A stretch of DNA of 51,737 nucleotides from Acetatifactor muris (GTDB taxonomy: Bacteria > Bacillota > Clostridia > Lachnospirales > Lachnospiraceae): contig NZ_JANJZD010000032.1 of the NCBI RefSeq assembly GCF_024623325.1, positions 1-51,737 on the forward strand, in the 5' to 3' direction. Shown piece by piece: positions 8,303 through 16,374 of this stretch. Each line of letters opens with the position of its first letter. Within the stretch, counting starts at the first letter, position 1. Both the position numbers and the translations under genes were made by a program. The notes below the pieces were generated by a model. That model was given only the letters and a program-made list of their open reading frames with translations, was not told where the DNA came from and did no database searches.

Positions 8303-9157
8303 ATGGAACAGAATATTCTGAAAAAGTTTGCGGCGCTGGATGCCGATGTGCTGTGCCAATGTAAGACGATAACGCAGCCTCTGGGCTTTACGCCCTATTT
8401 TCACAATCACGACGGATGTGAGATATTGCTGATTCTGGGCGGAATACTGGATTTTTATACGGAGTCCGGAGGCGCGAGACTGGAGCGGGGAGATCTGGTC
8501 TGCATTAATGAATATGATTTTCATCGTGCGGATGTGGTTACAAAGGGGCAGTATGACCGCATTGTAATCAATGTCAGGCATAATCACCTCGCCAGGATTT
8601 CCACATCCAGGACAGATTTTACTGCCTGTTTTCAGCCAAATCCGCTGAATCCGATAAAAATGACACACCTGTCAGAAGATAAGATTACGGAGTTAAGCGG
8701 ATATGCGCAGGCTCTGGAGGAAAGCCTGGCACAGGAAAAAATCGGGGATGAGCTTGTGTCGGATGCATTTCTGAAACTGATTATGGTGATGATTGTGCGG
8801 CAGTTTCTGAAGCAGGGGGTACCGGGAAGGACCAATATTGTACCCTGGCTGGTTGCGGAAACGTTTTCCTATATTGAAGATCATCTGTCAGAGGAAATTA
8901 CGCTGAAGAAACTGGAAGAACATGTTCATCATAATGGTACTTATATCAGCAGGTGCTTTAAGCAGATTACGGGTATCACGCTTCAGCAGTTTATCATAGC
9001 AAAGAAAATTATGCTGTCCTGCCGGCTGCTTCGGGAGGGCAATGCTCCCTGTGATGTATGTTACATGACAGGGTTTAATAATTATTCTAATTATTCCAGA
9101 ACGTTCTCAAAGCAGATGGGAATTTCTCCTAAAAAATACCAGATAGAAAACAGATAA
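8303..9157 (+). CDS. AraC family transcriptional regulator with cupin sensor
   Basis: Soluble one-component regulator of 284 residues. The N-terminal cupin carries HNHDGCEILLILGG and later RGDLVCINEYDFHRADV, the usual small-molecule pocket. The C-terminal AraC domain (about 185-284) holds two helix-turn-helices, LKKLEEHVHHNGTYISRCF and the conserved segment from VCYMTGFNNYSNYSRTF to GISPKKY. AGGGA sits just before the ATG. The gene directly precedes three sugar-type Gfo/Idh/MocA dehydrogenases, so a sugar or polyol sensor controlling them is the natural guess. The effector is not readable from sequence. Confidence 0.88.
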   Translation: MEQNILKKFAALDADVLCQCKTITQPLGFTPYFHNHDGCEILLILGGILDFYTESGGARLERGDLVCINEYDFHRADVVTKGQYDRIVINVRHNHLARISTSRTDFTACFQPNPLNPIKMTHLSEDKITELSGYAQALEESLAQEKIGDELVSDAFLKLIMVMIVRQFLKQGVPGRTNIVPWLVAETFSYIEDHLSEEITLKKLEEHVHHNGTYISRCFKQITGITLQQFIIAKKIMLSCRLLREGNAPCDVCYMTGFNNYSNYSRTFSKQMGISPKKYQIENR

Positions 9158-9197
9158 AAGTCGCATTTCGCAAAAAAACAAGTCGTTTATAGTGTAT

Positions 9198-9224
9198 TTG
9201 ATAAAAATGTCCGGGTGGTATAAT
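9198..9224 (+). promoter_or_regulatory. Promoter of the dehydrogenase cluster
   Basis: TATAAT at 9219-9224 with TTGATA at 9198-9203 (spacer 15 nt), or TTTGAT one base earlier with 16 nt. The -10 is perfect and the -35 spacing is short, which fits a promoter needing an activator such as the AraC protein encoded immediately upstream. Confidence 0.6.
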
Positions 9225-9297
9225 ATGCGTGAAAGGCTGTTTATGGCATGAAAAGGCCAAAGGGCTGACTTGAAAGGTTGAAAAGATGGAGGGAAAA

Positions 9298-10380
9298 ATG
9301 GAACAGAAAAAGGATGGTATGAATTACGCACCAAAAGGAAAGCCGGCACCGGTGGTTAAGCCGGGGGAATTCTGCATAGCGGCGATTGCGCTGGATCACG
9401 GACACATTTACGGGATGTGCAATGGCCTCACGGAAGCAGGAGCAAAGGTTAAATGGGTGTATGACCCGGATGAGAAGAAAGTGGAGAACTTTATGAAAGC
9501 TTTTCCGGGGGTAAAAGCAGCGGCAAGCGAAGAAGAAATCCTGAAGGACCCGGAAGTAAAGCTGATATGCGGAGCGGCAGTTACCAGTAAGCGCTGTGAG
9601 CTGGGACTTCGCGCCATGGCGGCAGGAAAGGACTACTTTACGGATAAGGCGCCGCTGACCACCCTGGAGCAGCTGGAGGCGGCCAGGGAAATGGTAAAGC
9701 GCACCGGAAGAAAATATATGGTGTACTACAGTGAGAGAATTCATGTGGAGTCTGCCGTCTTTGCAGGGCAGCTGATCGAAGCCGGCGCTATCGGGACGCC
9801 CATTCATGTAGACGGATTCGGACCTCACAGAGTGGGAAATCCGAAGAACAGACCGGACTGGTTCTTTGAAAAGGAAAAATACGGCGGTATTTTGTGTGAT
9901 ATCGGCAGTCATCAGATTGAACAGTTTTTGTTCTACTGCGGCGTAAAAGATGCGAAGGTGCAGTACAGTCAGGTGGGAAATTACGGACACCCGGATTATC
10001 CGGAGCTGGAGGACTTTGGAGACGCTGTGCTGGTGGGCGATAACGGGACCACGCAGCATTTCAGGGTGGACTGGTTTACGCCGGACGGACTTTCCACCTG
10101 GGGAGACGGACGGACCTTTATCCTGGGAACGGAAGGATACATAGAGCTGAGAAAGTATGTGAATGTAGGAACCGGTGACGGAAGCGGAGACCATGTATTC
10201 CTGGTGAACCGGGAAGGTGAGCAGCATTTTGAAGTGTCCGGGAAGGTGGGATTTCCTTATTTTGGCCAGCTGATTTTAGACTGTATCAATCGTACGGAAA
10301 ATGCCATGACGCAGGAGCATGCCTTCAAGGCGGCGGAGCTGTGTGTCAGGGCGGAGCTGCAGGCAGTCAAAGTGAAGTAG
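9298..10380 (+). CDS. Gfo/Idh/MocA family oxidoreductase (1)
   Basis: NAD(P)-dependent sugar-type dehydrogenase of 360 residues. The N-terminal Rossmann segment reads FCIAAIALDHGHIYGMCNGL, where the usual GxGxxG is replaced by LDHGHIYG, so cofactor binding is atypical. The substrate-domain lysine region is FTDKAPLTT (in place of EKP), and the second domain carries GILCDIGSHQIEQFLFY. ATG 9298 is preferred over ATG 9286 because GGAGG lies 5 nt before it. It is the first of three related dehydrogenases in a row behind a cupin-AraC gene. Members act on inositols, hexoses or amino sugars; which one cannot be told here. Confidence 0.85.
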   Translation: MEQKKDGMNYAPKGKPAPVVKPGEFCIAAIALDHGHIYGMCNGLTEAGAKVKWVYDPDEKKVENFMKAFPGVKAAASEEEILKDPEVKLICGAAVTSKRCELGLRAMAAGKDYFTDKAPLTTLEQLEAAREMVKRTGRKYMVYYSERIHVESAVFAGQLIEAGAIGTPIHVDGFGPHRVGNPKNRPDWFFEKEKYGGILCDIGSHQIEQFLFYCGVKDAKVQYSQVGNYGHPDYPELEDFGDAVLVGDNGTTQHFRVDWFTPDGLSTWGDGRTFILGTEGYIELRKYVNVGTGDGSGDHVFLVNREGEQHFEVSGKVGFPYFGQLILDCINRTENAMTQEHAFKAAELCVRAELQAVKVK

Positions 10381-10573
10381 ACAATAATAGCACCGCGAAA
10401 AAGACGGTTAAAAAGTCTGTGAGAAATGGAATCGAAAGAAGACGCAAGAGAACCATGAAAGCGACGGAAGACAGAATGAGAGGCTGCTGAAAAAGGCAGA
10501 AGAAATTGTCACAAACGGATCCGAATATGGAATAAAAAAGAAAGAGAAGGATATTGGAAGGAGGCGGTTTTTA
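10381..10573. other. Purine-rich gap between dehydrogenases 1 and 2
   Basis: The 193 bases are unusually A/G-rich on the plus strand and end with the GGAGG ribosome site of the next gene. I see no terminator, no promoter and no credible small gene. The region is probably transcribed as part of the dehydrogenase operon. Confidence 0.4.
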
Positions 10574-11737
10574 ATGATAAATGTGGCAGTTGTAGGAACC
10601 GGAAATATTGCGCACGCCCATGTGGGAGGCCTGCTGACTTTTCCGGATAGATGTAAGATAGTGGCTCTGTGTGACATCTATCCTGAGAAGGCACAGGCGA
10701 TGAAGGAAAAATACCAGCTGGACTGTGAAATATTTGCAGATCATCAGGTTATGCTGAACTCGGATTTAAAAATTGACCTGGTACATGTGTGTACGCCGCC
10801 CTATGTGCACTGTGAAATAGCCGTGAACAGCATGAATGCGGGATGCAATGTGGTGGTGGAAAAGCCCATGGCAACCTGCCTGGCAGAGTGCGACCGGATG
10901 CTGGAGGCGGAGAGGCACAACGGTGTGACCATGGCCTGTATCGCACAGAATCGTTTCAGGAATTCCATTTACAGACTGAAGAAAACCGTTGACAGCAACC
11001 TTGCGGGAAAAATCTGTCTGGCCAATGTACAGTCCGCCTGGTGGCGGGGACATTGCTATTACGACCTCTGGTGGCGGGGAACCTGGGAGAAGGAAGGCGG
11101 CGGCCCCACCCTGAATCACGCGGTTCATCATATCGACATGCTGAACTGGCTGGAGGGAAGAATGCCGGATTCCGTTATGGCCATGCTGACCAATGTGATG
11201 CATGACAATGCGGAGGTGGAGGATCTGTCTCTGGCCTGCCTGCGCTATGCAGACGGAAGTCTGGCCCAGATTACCAGCTCTGTGGTACATCACGGAGAAG
11301 AACAGGGAATTGTACTGCAGTGTGCTGACGCCAAAATATCTGCCCCCTGGGAAGTGAAGGCGGAGGTCACGCAGGCGAATGGGTTCCCGAAACAGGAAGG
11401 AAACGAAGCACTCAAGAAAGCGCTGGAGGAATTCCAGGAGCAGATTCCGCCTCTTGCCCATGAGGGACACACAGGAGAAATTGAGAATGTGCTGAGCGCA
11501 TTGGAAAAAGGAGAGCGGCCTCTGATAACCGGCGAGGACGGAAGGAGAACTGTGGAGGTAATCACAGCCATTTATAAAGCGGGCTTCACCGGACAGCAGG
11601 TAAAGCTTCCCATAGAAAGCGGGGATGAGTACTATACTTTTGATGGTGTTCTGAAAAATGCCGTTCATTTTTATGAGAAAACAGCTTCTGTGGAAAACTT
11701 TGCAGAAGAGAGAATCACGGTGGGAAATTATAAGTAA
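10574..11737 (+). CDS. Gfo/Idh/MocA family oxidoreductase (2)
   Basis: NAD(P)-dependent dehydrogenase of 387 residues with canonical family features. The Rossmann motif VAVVGTGNIAHAHVGGL is at the N-terminus, VVVEKPMATCLAECDRML carries the conserved EKP lysine, and the C-terminal domain contains GGPTLNHAVHHIDMLNWL with the catalytic-type histidines. GGAGG lies about 10 nt upstream of the ATG. It follows dehydrogenase 1 by 193 nt and precedes dehydrogenase 3 by 86 nt, and it probably belongs to one sugar-oxidation pathway. The substrate is unknown. Relatives include inositol 2-dehydrogenase and 1,5-anhydro-fructose reductase, and neither is favoured by the context. Confidence 0.92.
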   Translation: MINVAVVGTGNIAHAHVGGLLTFPDRCKIVALCDIYPEKAQAMKEKYQLDCEIFADHQVMLNSDLKIDLVHVCTPPYVHCEIAVNSMNAGCNVVVEKPMATCLAECDRMLEAERHNGVTMACIAQNRFRNSIYRLKKTVDSNLAGKICLANVQSAWWRGHCYYDLWWRGTWEKEGGGPTLNHAVHHIDMLNWLEGRMPDSVMAMLTNVMHDNAEVEDLSLACLRYADGSLAQITSSVVHHGEEQGIVLQCADAKISAPWEVKAEVTQANGFPKQEGNEALKKALEEFQEQIPPLAHEGHTGEIENVLSALEKGERPLITGEDGRRTVEVITAIYKAGFTGQQVKLPIESGDEYYTFDGVLKNAVHFYEKTASVENFAEERITVGNYK

Positions 11738-11823
11738 GTGAATAAAAATAACTGAGGTTTACAAAGGCGGCAGTCTGGAGAGTATCCTGACTGCTGCGTT
11801 TACAGAGCAGCAGGAGGACAGAT

Positions 11824-13002
11824 ATGGAGACATTGCGGATTGGAATAGTGGGAATCGGAAATATGGGAAGCGCCCATGCGGTGCAGCTTTTTGAAGACAG
11901 AGTAAAAGGTGCCAGACTGACGGCGGTATGTGACATAGATAGAAATCGTCTGCAATGGGCGAAAGAACGCTTATCCGATAAGGTTTTGCTCTATGAAAAT
12001 GACGAAGCGCTTCTTGACAGCGGAGAAGTGGATGCCATTATAATTGCAACGCCTCATAACTTTCATCCTGTGATTGCGATGAAGGCCTTTGAGAGAAAAA
12101 TCAATGTACTTACGGAAAAACCGGCGGGTGTCGACACGGCAGGCGTGGCTGAGATGAATCGGGCGGCAGAGGAAAGCGGCGTGGTATTCGGGATTATGTT
12201 CAATCAGCGGACAAATCAGCTTTACAGAAAGCTGCATGATCTGGTAAGGGAAGGGGCGCTGGGAGATATCAAGCGCTTTGTCTGGATCATCAACAATTGG
12301 TACCGCACCCAGGCTTACTATGATTCCGGCGACTGGCGGGCCACCTGGAACGGCGAAGGCGGAGGCGTACTGCTGAATCAATGTCCGCACAATCTGGATA
12401 TCTGGCAGTGGATAATGGGAATGCCCGCAAGACTCAGAGCTTTCTGCAATGTAGCTCATTATCACCGGATTTCAGTGGAGGATGACGCCACGATTTATGC
12501 GGAGTACGAGAACGGTGCCAGTGCTGTATTCATTACCTCCACCGGAGAATGTCCGGGCACAAACAGAATGGAAATCAGCGGTACTCTGGGGAAAGCCGTC
12601 ATTGAGAACGGCAGTCTGAAGCTTTTCCTGCTGGAAAGAGACGAGCGTGAAATCTGCTTTACTTCAAAGGAAGGGATGCCGAAGGAAAAGGTGAACTGCC
12701 GGACCATAGAACAGGAGGGCCCGGATGGCGGCCACCTGGAGATACTGCAGAATTTTACGGATGCGGTATTACAGGGGAAAGAGCTGCTTGCGCCCGGAAC
12801 CAGCGGAATCTTCAGCCTGAGTATCAGCAATGCGGCATATCTGTCCGCATGGAAGGATGAATGGGTTACGCTTCCGGTGGATGCGGAAGAATTTACCCGG
12901 CTTCTGGATATCAGGAAAAAGGAAGAGAAAGTAGCGGATAAAAAGGTAAGAAAAGAAAAAATGACGGGAGAGTATTCCAACAGATGGAGCGTCCGGTGGT
13001 GA
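11824..13002 (+). CDS. Gfo/Idh/MocA family oxidoreductase (3)
   Basis: Third dehydrogenase of the run, 392 residues. RIGIVGIGNMGSAHAVQLF is the dinucleotide-binding motif, NVLTEKPAGVDTAGV holds the EKP lysine, and GGGVLLNQCPHNLDIWQWI is the substrate-domain signature with the conserved histidine. The C-terminal tail is rich in Lys/Glu (about 360-385) and probably disordered. GGAGG sits 7 nt before the ATG. The gene ends just before the MerR promoter at 13015. Three adjacent paralogues suggest successive or alternative oxidations of related sugars, which is inference. Confidence 0.92.
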   Translation: METLRIGIVGIGNMGSAHAVQLFEDRVKGARLTAVCDIDRNRLQWAKERLSDKVLLYENDEALLDSGEVDAIIIATPHNFHPVIAMKAFERKINVLTEKPAGVDTAGVAEMNRAAEESGVVFGIMFNQRTNQLYRKLHDLVREGALGDIKRFVWIINNWYRTQAYYDSGDWRATWNGEGGGVLLNQCPHNLDIWQWIMGMPARLRAFCNVAHYHRISVEDDATIYAEYENGASAVFITSTGECPGTNRMEISGTLGKAVIENGSLKLFLLERDEREICFTSKEGMPKEKVNCRTIEQEGPDGGHLEILQNFTDAVLQGKELLAPGTSGIFSLSISNAAYLSAWKDEWVTLPVDAEEFTRLLDIRKKEEKVADKKVRKEKMTGEYSNRWSVRW

Positions 13003-13014
13003 TAAAAGTTTTTC

Positions 13015-13045
13015 TTGACTCCTACGTTACGTAATAGTATATGCT
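13015..13045 (+). promoter_or_regulatory. MerR/TipA-type promoter with central operator
   Basis: TTGACT at 13015-13020 and TATGCT at 13040-13045 are separated by 19 nt, the over-long spacing typical of MerR-activated promoters. Inside the spacer, TACGT (13023-13027) and ACGTA (13029-13033) form a perfect palindrome around one base. Because it precedes the merR-like gene itself, autoregulation is likely. Confidence 0.7.
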
Positions 13046-13072
13046 GTGTTTACACGGGAGGAGGAAATGGCA

Positions 13073-13801
13073 ATGATGACGGTAAATGAAGTGAGCAGGC
13101 TGACAGGAGTGAGTATACGCACTCTGCAATATTATGATAAAATCGGACTGCTGAAACCGACGGGATACACGCAGGCCGGTTACCGGCTGTATGACGATAC
13201 GGCGCTGGAGACACTGCAGCAGATTTTACTGTTTCGGGAGCTGGAATTTCCCCTGAAAGAAATTAAAGAAATGATTTCCAGACCTGATTTTGACAGGAAT
13301 AAGGCTCTGGAGCAGCAGATTACACTGCTGAACATGAAAAAGGAGCATCTGGAAAATCTGATTCGCTATGCCCGTGATATACGAAATGGAGGAGTGAGGA
13401 CAATGGATTTTTCAGCATTTGACACGAAAAAGATGGATGAGTACGCTAAGCGTGCCAGGGAGCAGTGGGGAAACACTGCGGAGTATCAGGAATTCGAAGA
13501 GAAATCTCAGGGCAGAACAAAGGAAATGGAGCTGGAAACGGCGAAAGAGTTTATGCAGCTGTTCGCGGAGTTCGGGGAGTTGAAACAGGAGGAGCCGGGC
13601 GCGGAGAAAGCGCAGAAGCAGGTGAGAAAGCTGCAGAATTATATTACGGAGCATTTCTATACCTGTTCCGATGAGATTCTGCTCAGTCTGGGGCAGATGT
13701 ATGCCGGAGGCGGAGAGTTCATGGCAAACATTGATAAGGCAGGCGGAGAAGGAACCGCGGCGTTTGTGGCGGAGGCTATCCGCATTTGCTGTGGAAAATG
13801 A
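13073..13801 (+). CDS. MerR family regulator with TipAS ligand domain
   Basis: Transcription activator of 242 residues. The N-terminal winged helix is MerR-like: VNEVSRLTGVSIRTLQYYDK then IGLLKPTGYTQAGYRLYDD. A dimerisation helix is followed by a C-terminal helical TipAS-type domain (about 120-242) with YAKRAREQWG and LGQMYAGGGEFMANID, which in TipAL-like proteins captures thiopeptides or other drugs. ATG 13073 is chosen because AGGAGG ends 8 nt before it; the GTG at 13046 and ATG at 13067 are poorly placed. The promoter upstream has the long spacer expected for self-activation. A MATE exporter follows convergently, so a drug-response role is plausible. Confidence 0.9.
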   Translation: MMTVNEVSRLTGVSIRTLQYYDKIGLLKPTGYTQAGYRLYDDTALETLQQILLFRELEFPLKEIKEMISRPDFDRNKALEQQITLLNMKKEHLENLIRYARDIRNGGVRTMDFSAFDTKKMDEYAKRAREQWGNTAEYQEFEEKSQGRTKEMELETAKEFMQLFAEFGELKQEEPGAEKAQKQVRKLQNYITEHFYTCSDEILLSLGQMYAGGGEFMANIDKAGGEGTAAFVAEAIRICCGK

Positions 13802-13845
13802 CAGTTCGGCACTCTCCCTGAACTGCTATGGAAAAATGATATTCG

Positions 13846-13875
13846 GAGGCGGCTGTCACTTCAGGCAGCCGCCTC
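13846..13875. terminator. GC-rich 10-bp hairpin between merR-like and MATE genes
   Basis: GAGGCGGCTG at 13846-13855 and CAGCCGCCTC at 13866-13875 are perfect reverse complements with a 10-nt loop. The hairpin lies between two convergent genes. Only weak T-rich sequence follows on either strand, so it is a probable but imperfect bidirectional terminator. Confidence 0.6.
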
Positions 13876-13885
13876 AATGTCTTAA

Positions 13886-15271
13886 TTATACAACAGTTGA
13901 TTTTTTACTGGCAGATATGCGTACGATCCTGATTTTGCTGAAAAAGCAATAATATCCCACGAAGAGCAGGCTGGTAATCACCCAGGTGAGGGGATAACTG
14001 AAAATGATGGTGTATATTTCCGGCCTTCTGGGCACGGCCAACGCAATCCACAGTACGCGGATAAGACATATGCCGCTGAGGCAGATCAACGTGGGAATCC
14101 AGCAGTCTCCCACACCGCGCAGGGCGCCGGAGAAGATTTCCACACACAGATAGGTAGAGTAAACCGGAGCAAGAAAACGGGTAATCTGTACTCCGATGCG
14201 AAGAACTTCCGGATCTGCTGTAAAAAGGCGGAAAATACTTTCACAGCCTAATATCACTGCTGTACTGACCAGCAGTGCGGAGACAAAACTCATACAGAGA
14301 CAGGTACGGATACCTTTCCGCACCCTTTCTGCTTTACCAGCGCCGTAATTCTGCCCTACAAAGGTAGTGATGGAGATACCGAAGGAGCTGATGGTCATCC
14401 AGAAGAAAGCATCCACTTTTCCGTATACAGTCCAGGCGGCAACCGTGTCTGTGCCCTGACCGTTGATGGCAGTCTGGATAATAATATTGGACAGGCTGTA
14501 CATGACGGACTGCAGGCCCGCAGGAAATCCGATTCGGATGATTCGTCTGAACATTCTATGGTCAAATCTGATTCTACGAAGCTCCAGATGATGCATATCT
14601 TTTGTCCGTACCAGAACCCGGAGTACCAACAGAGCGCTCAGCGCCTGGGAACAAATCGTTGCAACCGCCGCACCCGTGACTCCCAGACCACAGTATGCCA
14701 CAAGAAGCAGGTCCAGAAGGATATTGGTAAAACAGCTGGCAATCAGGAAATAAAGAGGGCGTCTGGAATCCCCCACAGCCCGCAGGATACCGGAGCCTAC
14801 ATTGTAGATCAAATTCCCTGTGATTCCCACAAAATAGATGCGGATATAGAGTATTGCCAGGTCCAGCACATCAGCCGGTGTATCCATGGCAGTCAGGGTA
14901 GCAGGTGCGACCACAATGCCGCCAACCATCATTACCAGTCCGCCCACAATGCTGAAAGCAATGGCTGTATGTACTGCATAATCCACCATCTCGGCTCTCT
15001 TAGCGCCATAATATTGGGAGATAATGACAGTGGCGCCGCTGGCCAGCCCTACAAAAAAGCCTACCAGCAGGTTGATGACCGTTCCGGTCCCTCCGCCTAC
15101 CGCGGACAGAGCTTCCTTTCCTACAAAGCGGCCCACAATCACCGCATCAGCCGCATTATAGAGCTGCTGAAACAGTGTTCCGAACAGAATGGGAAAGAAA
15201 AACAGGAGCAGCTGTTTCCAGATGACTCCCTCTGTAATCTGATTTTCTTTTGTCTGGTCTGCATTACCCAT
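13886..15271 (-). CDS. MATE family efflux transporter
   Basis: Cation-coupled multidrug or metabolite exporter in the membrane, 461 residues with about twelve helices. Family marks include LLLFFFPILFGTLFQQLYNAADAVIVGRFVG near the N-terminus (about 17-47, read in part), GSGILRAVGDSRRPL at the end of the first half, and GALRGVGDCWIPTL in the second. The frame is open upstream to 15517, but the start MGNADQTKENQ at 15271 fits the promoter at 15330-15358 and the usual MATE length. AAGGACGG lies about 12 nt upstream. It converges with the TipAS-type MerR gene; a functional link as drug sensor plus exporter is possible but not shown. Confidence 0.92.
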   Translation of the reverse strand: MGNADQTKENQITEGVIWKQLLLFFFPILFGTLFQQLYNAADAVIVGRFVGKEALSAVGGGTGTVINLLVGFFVGLASGATVIISQYYGAKRAEMVDYAVHTAIAFSIVGGLVMMVGGIVVAPATLTAMDTPADVLDLAILYIRIYFVGITGNLIYNVGSGILRAVGDSRRPLYFLIASCFTNILLDLLLVAYCGLGVTGAAVATICSQALSALLVLRVLVRTKDMHHLELRRIRFDHRMFRRIIRIGFPAGLQSVMYSLSNIIIQTAINGQGTDTVAAWTVYGKVDAFFWMTISSFGISITTFVGQNYGAGKAERVRKGIRTCLCMSFVSALLVSTAVILGCESIFRLFTADPEVLRIGVQITRFLAPVYSTYLCVEIFSGALRGVGDCWIPTLICLSGICLIRVLWIALAVPRRPEIYTIIFSYPLTWVITSLLFVGYYCFFSKIRIVRISASKKSTVV

Positions 15272-15329
15272 TTTATCTGTAAACCGTCCTTCTTTACTGT
15301 GAAAGTTTAAATCAGTTGTGACATTTCCG

Positions 15330-15358
15330 ATTGTAGCACTGTTGAGGGAAGTTTTCAA
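15330..15358 (-). promoter_or_regulatory. Promoter of the MATE gene
   Basis: Read on the minus strand, TTGAAA (15353-15358), a 17-nt spacer and TACAAT (15330-15335). The predicted start near 15323 gives a leader of about 50 nt. A 7-bp inverted repeat, CTGGATA (15377-15383) and TATCCAG (15390-15396), lies just upstream and may be an operator. Confidence 0.7.
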
Positions 15359-15425
15359 TATAAAAGACACTGTTGCCTGGATAATGATGTATCCAGACGA
15401 ATTAGCAGGATAGATGCTGTTAAGG

Positions 15426-15454
15426 TTGAACTTAGTCAGGGAAAGTACTATAAT
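15426..15454 (+). promoter_or_regulatory. Promoter of the MBL hydrolase operon
   Basis: TTGAAC at 15426-15431, a 17-nt spacer, and a perfect TATAAT at 15449-15454. Transcription should begin near 15461, about 80 nt before the first codon of the hydrolase. Confidence 0.78.
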
Positions 15455-15539
15455 ACAGCTAACAGATTGGGAACATGGAGGTATAGGAAGGAACTGCAAT
15501 GGGTAATAGCAATTCACATATCAAACAAGGGGGTAAAAG

Positions 15540-16259
15540 TTGGAGATGAAAACGGTTATTCAGAATGAAGAGTATCAGGTAATTTCAATAGATGAACATA
15601 CCTGGCGAATTGAGGACAAAGGCGTGCGCTTTTTTCTGCTGGAGGGTACAGAAAAAGCTTTGTTGATAGACAGCGGAATGCAGGTACATTGTGCAAAAGA
15701 GATTGCGGAAGGACTGACGAAGCTGCCCCTTTCTCTCCTGATCACCCACGGAGACCGGGACCATGTGGGCAGCAATGAGGAATTTCCTTCTTTTTACATG
15801 CATCCTTCGGAGGCGTCAAATTATTATAATACACAGAAAAAGACAGGCAGGTTTATCCCGGTGCAGGAGGGGGAGATACTTGACCTGGGAGAGCGGCCGC
15901 TGGAAATCATTGCCTTGCCCGGACATACGCCGGGAAGCATTGCGGTGCTGGATAAAAAGAACAGAACGTTGATAAGCGGAGATCCCATACAGGATGGCAA
16001 TATATTTATGTTCGGTGTCCAGAGGGAGTTTCATGCTTATGTACACAGCCTGGAAAAGCTGGACCGCTATAAAGAGGACTTTGACCTTATATATCCTTCT
16101 CATGGCGGCTTTCCTGTGAAGCCGGATTTGATTCCCCGGCTGCGGGAGAGTGCGGAGAAGATCCTTTCGGGAGAGCTGGAGGGCGAGAATTTTGAGATGT
16201 TCGGGAATCACATTAAGCGGTACGACACAGGAGTGGCGGTTTTTCTGTGTGAGCCGTAA
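15540..16259 (+). CDS. MBL fold metallo-hydrolase
   Basis: Cytoplasmic metallo-beta-lactamase fold hydrolase, 239 residues. The metal motif reads THGDRDHVGS, so the second histidine of the classical HxHxDH is an aspartate. Later ligands are visible in LPGHTPGS, ISGDPIQDG and YPSHGGFPV. The probable start is TTG 15540, with AAGGGGG about 7 nt upstream; ATG 15546 is the alternative and is farther from the site. The next gene starts 115 nt downstream on the same strand without a visible terminator. Substrates in this superfamily include thioesters, lactones and phosphodiesters; nothing here picks one. Confidence 0.88.
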   Translation: MEMKTVIQNEEYQVISIDEHTWRIEDKGVRFFLLEGTEKALLIDSGMQVHCAKEIAEGLTKLPLSLLITHGDRDHVGSNEEFPSFYMHPSEASNYYNTQKKTGRFIPVQEGEILDLGERPLEIIALPGHTPGSIAVLDKKNRTLISGDPIQDGNIFMFGVQREFHAYVHSLEKLDRYKEDFDLIYPSHGGFPVKPDLIPRLRESAEKILSGELEGENFEMFGNHIKRYDTGVAVFLCEP

Positions 16260-16374
16260 GCAGGTGGTTAACGGGAAGCTGCATGTGAGAAGGGCATACG
16301 ACAGAAGGCAGCAGGATGCAGAATGGAAGAAATAAAGCGGAAATGAAAAGGCAGAGAAGACAGGGAGCATAAGT

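Noticed and set aside
9241..10227. Open frame of 328 codons on the minus strand
   Set aside because: It is the antisense shadow of dehydrogenase 1, without a start signal and with unnatural composition.
10766..11668. Open frame of 300 codons on the minus strand
   Set aside because: It is the antisense shadow of dehydrogenase 2.
14558..15310. Open frame of 250 codons on the plus strand
   Set aside because: It is the antisense shadow of the MATE exporter. Its composition is Gln/His/Cys-rich and matches nothing.
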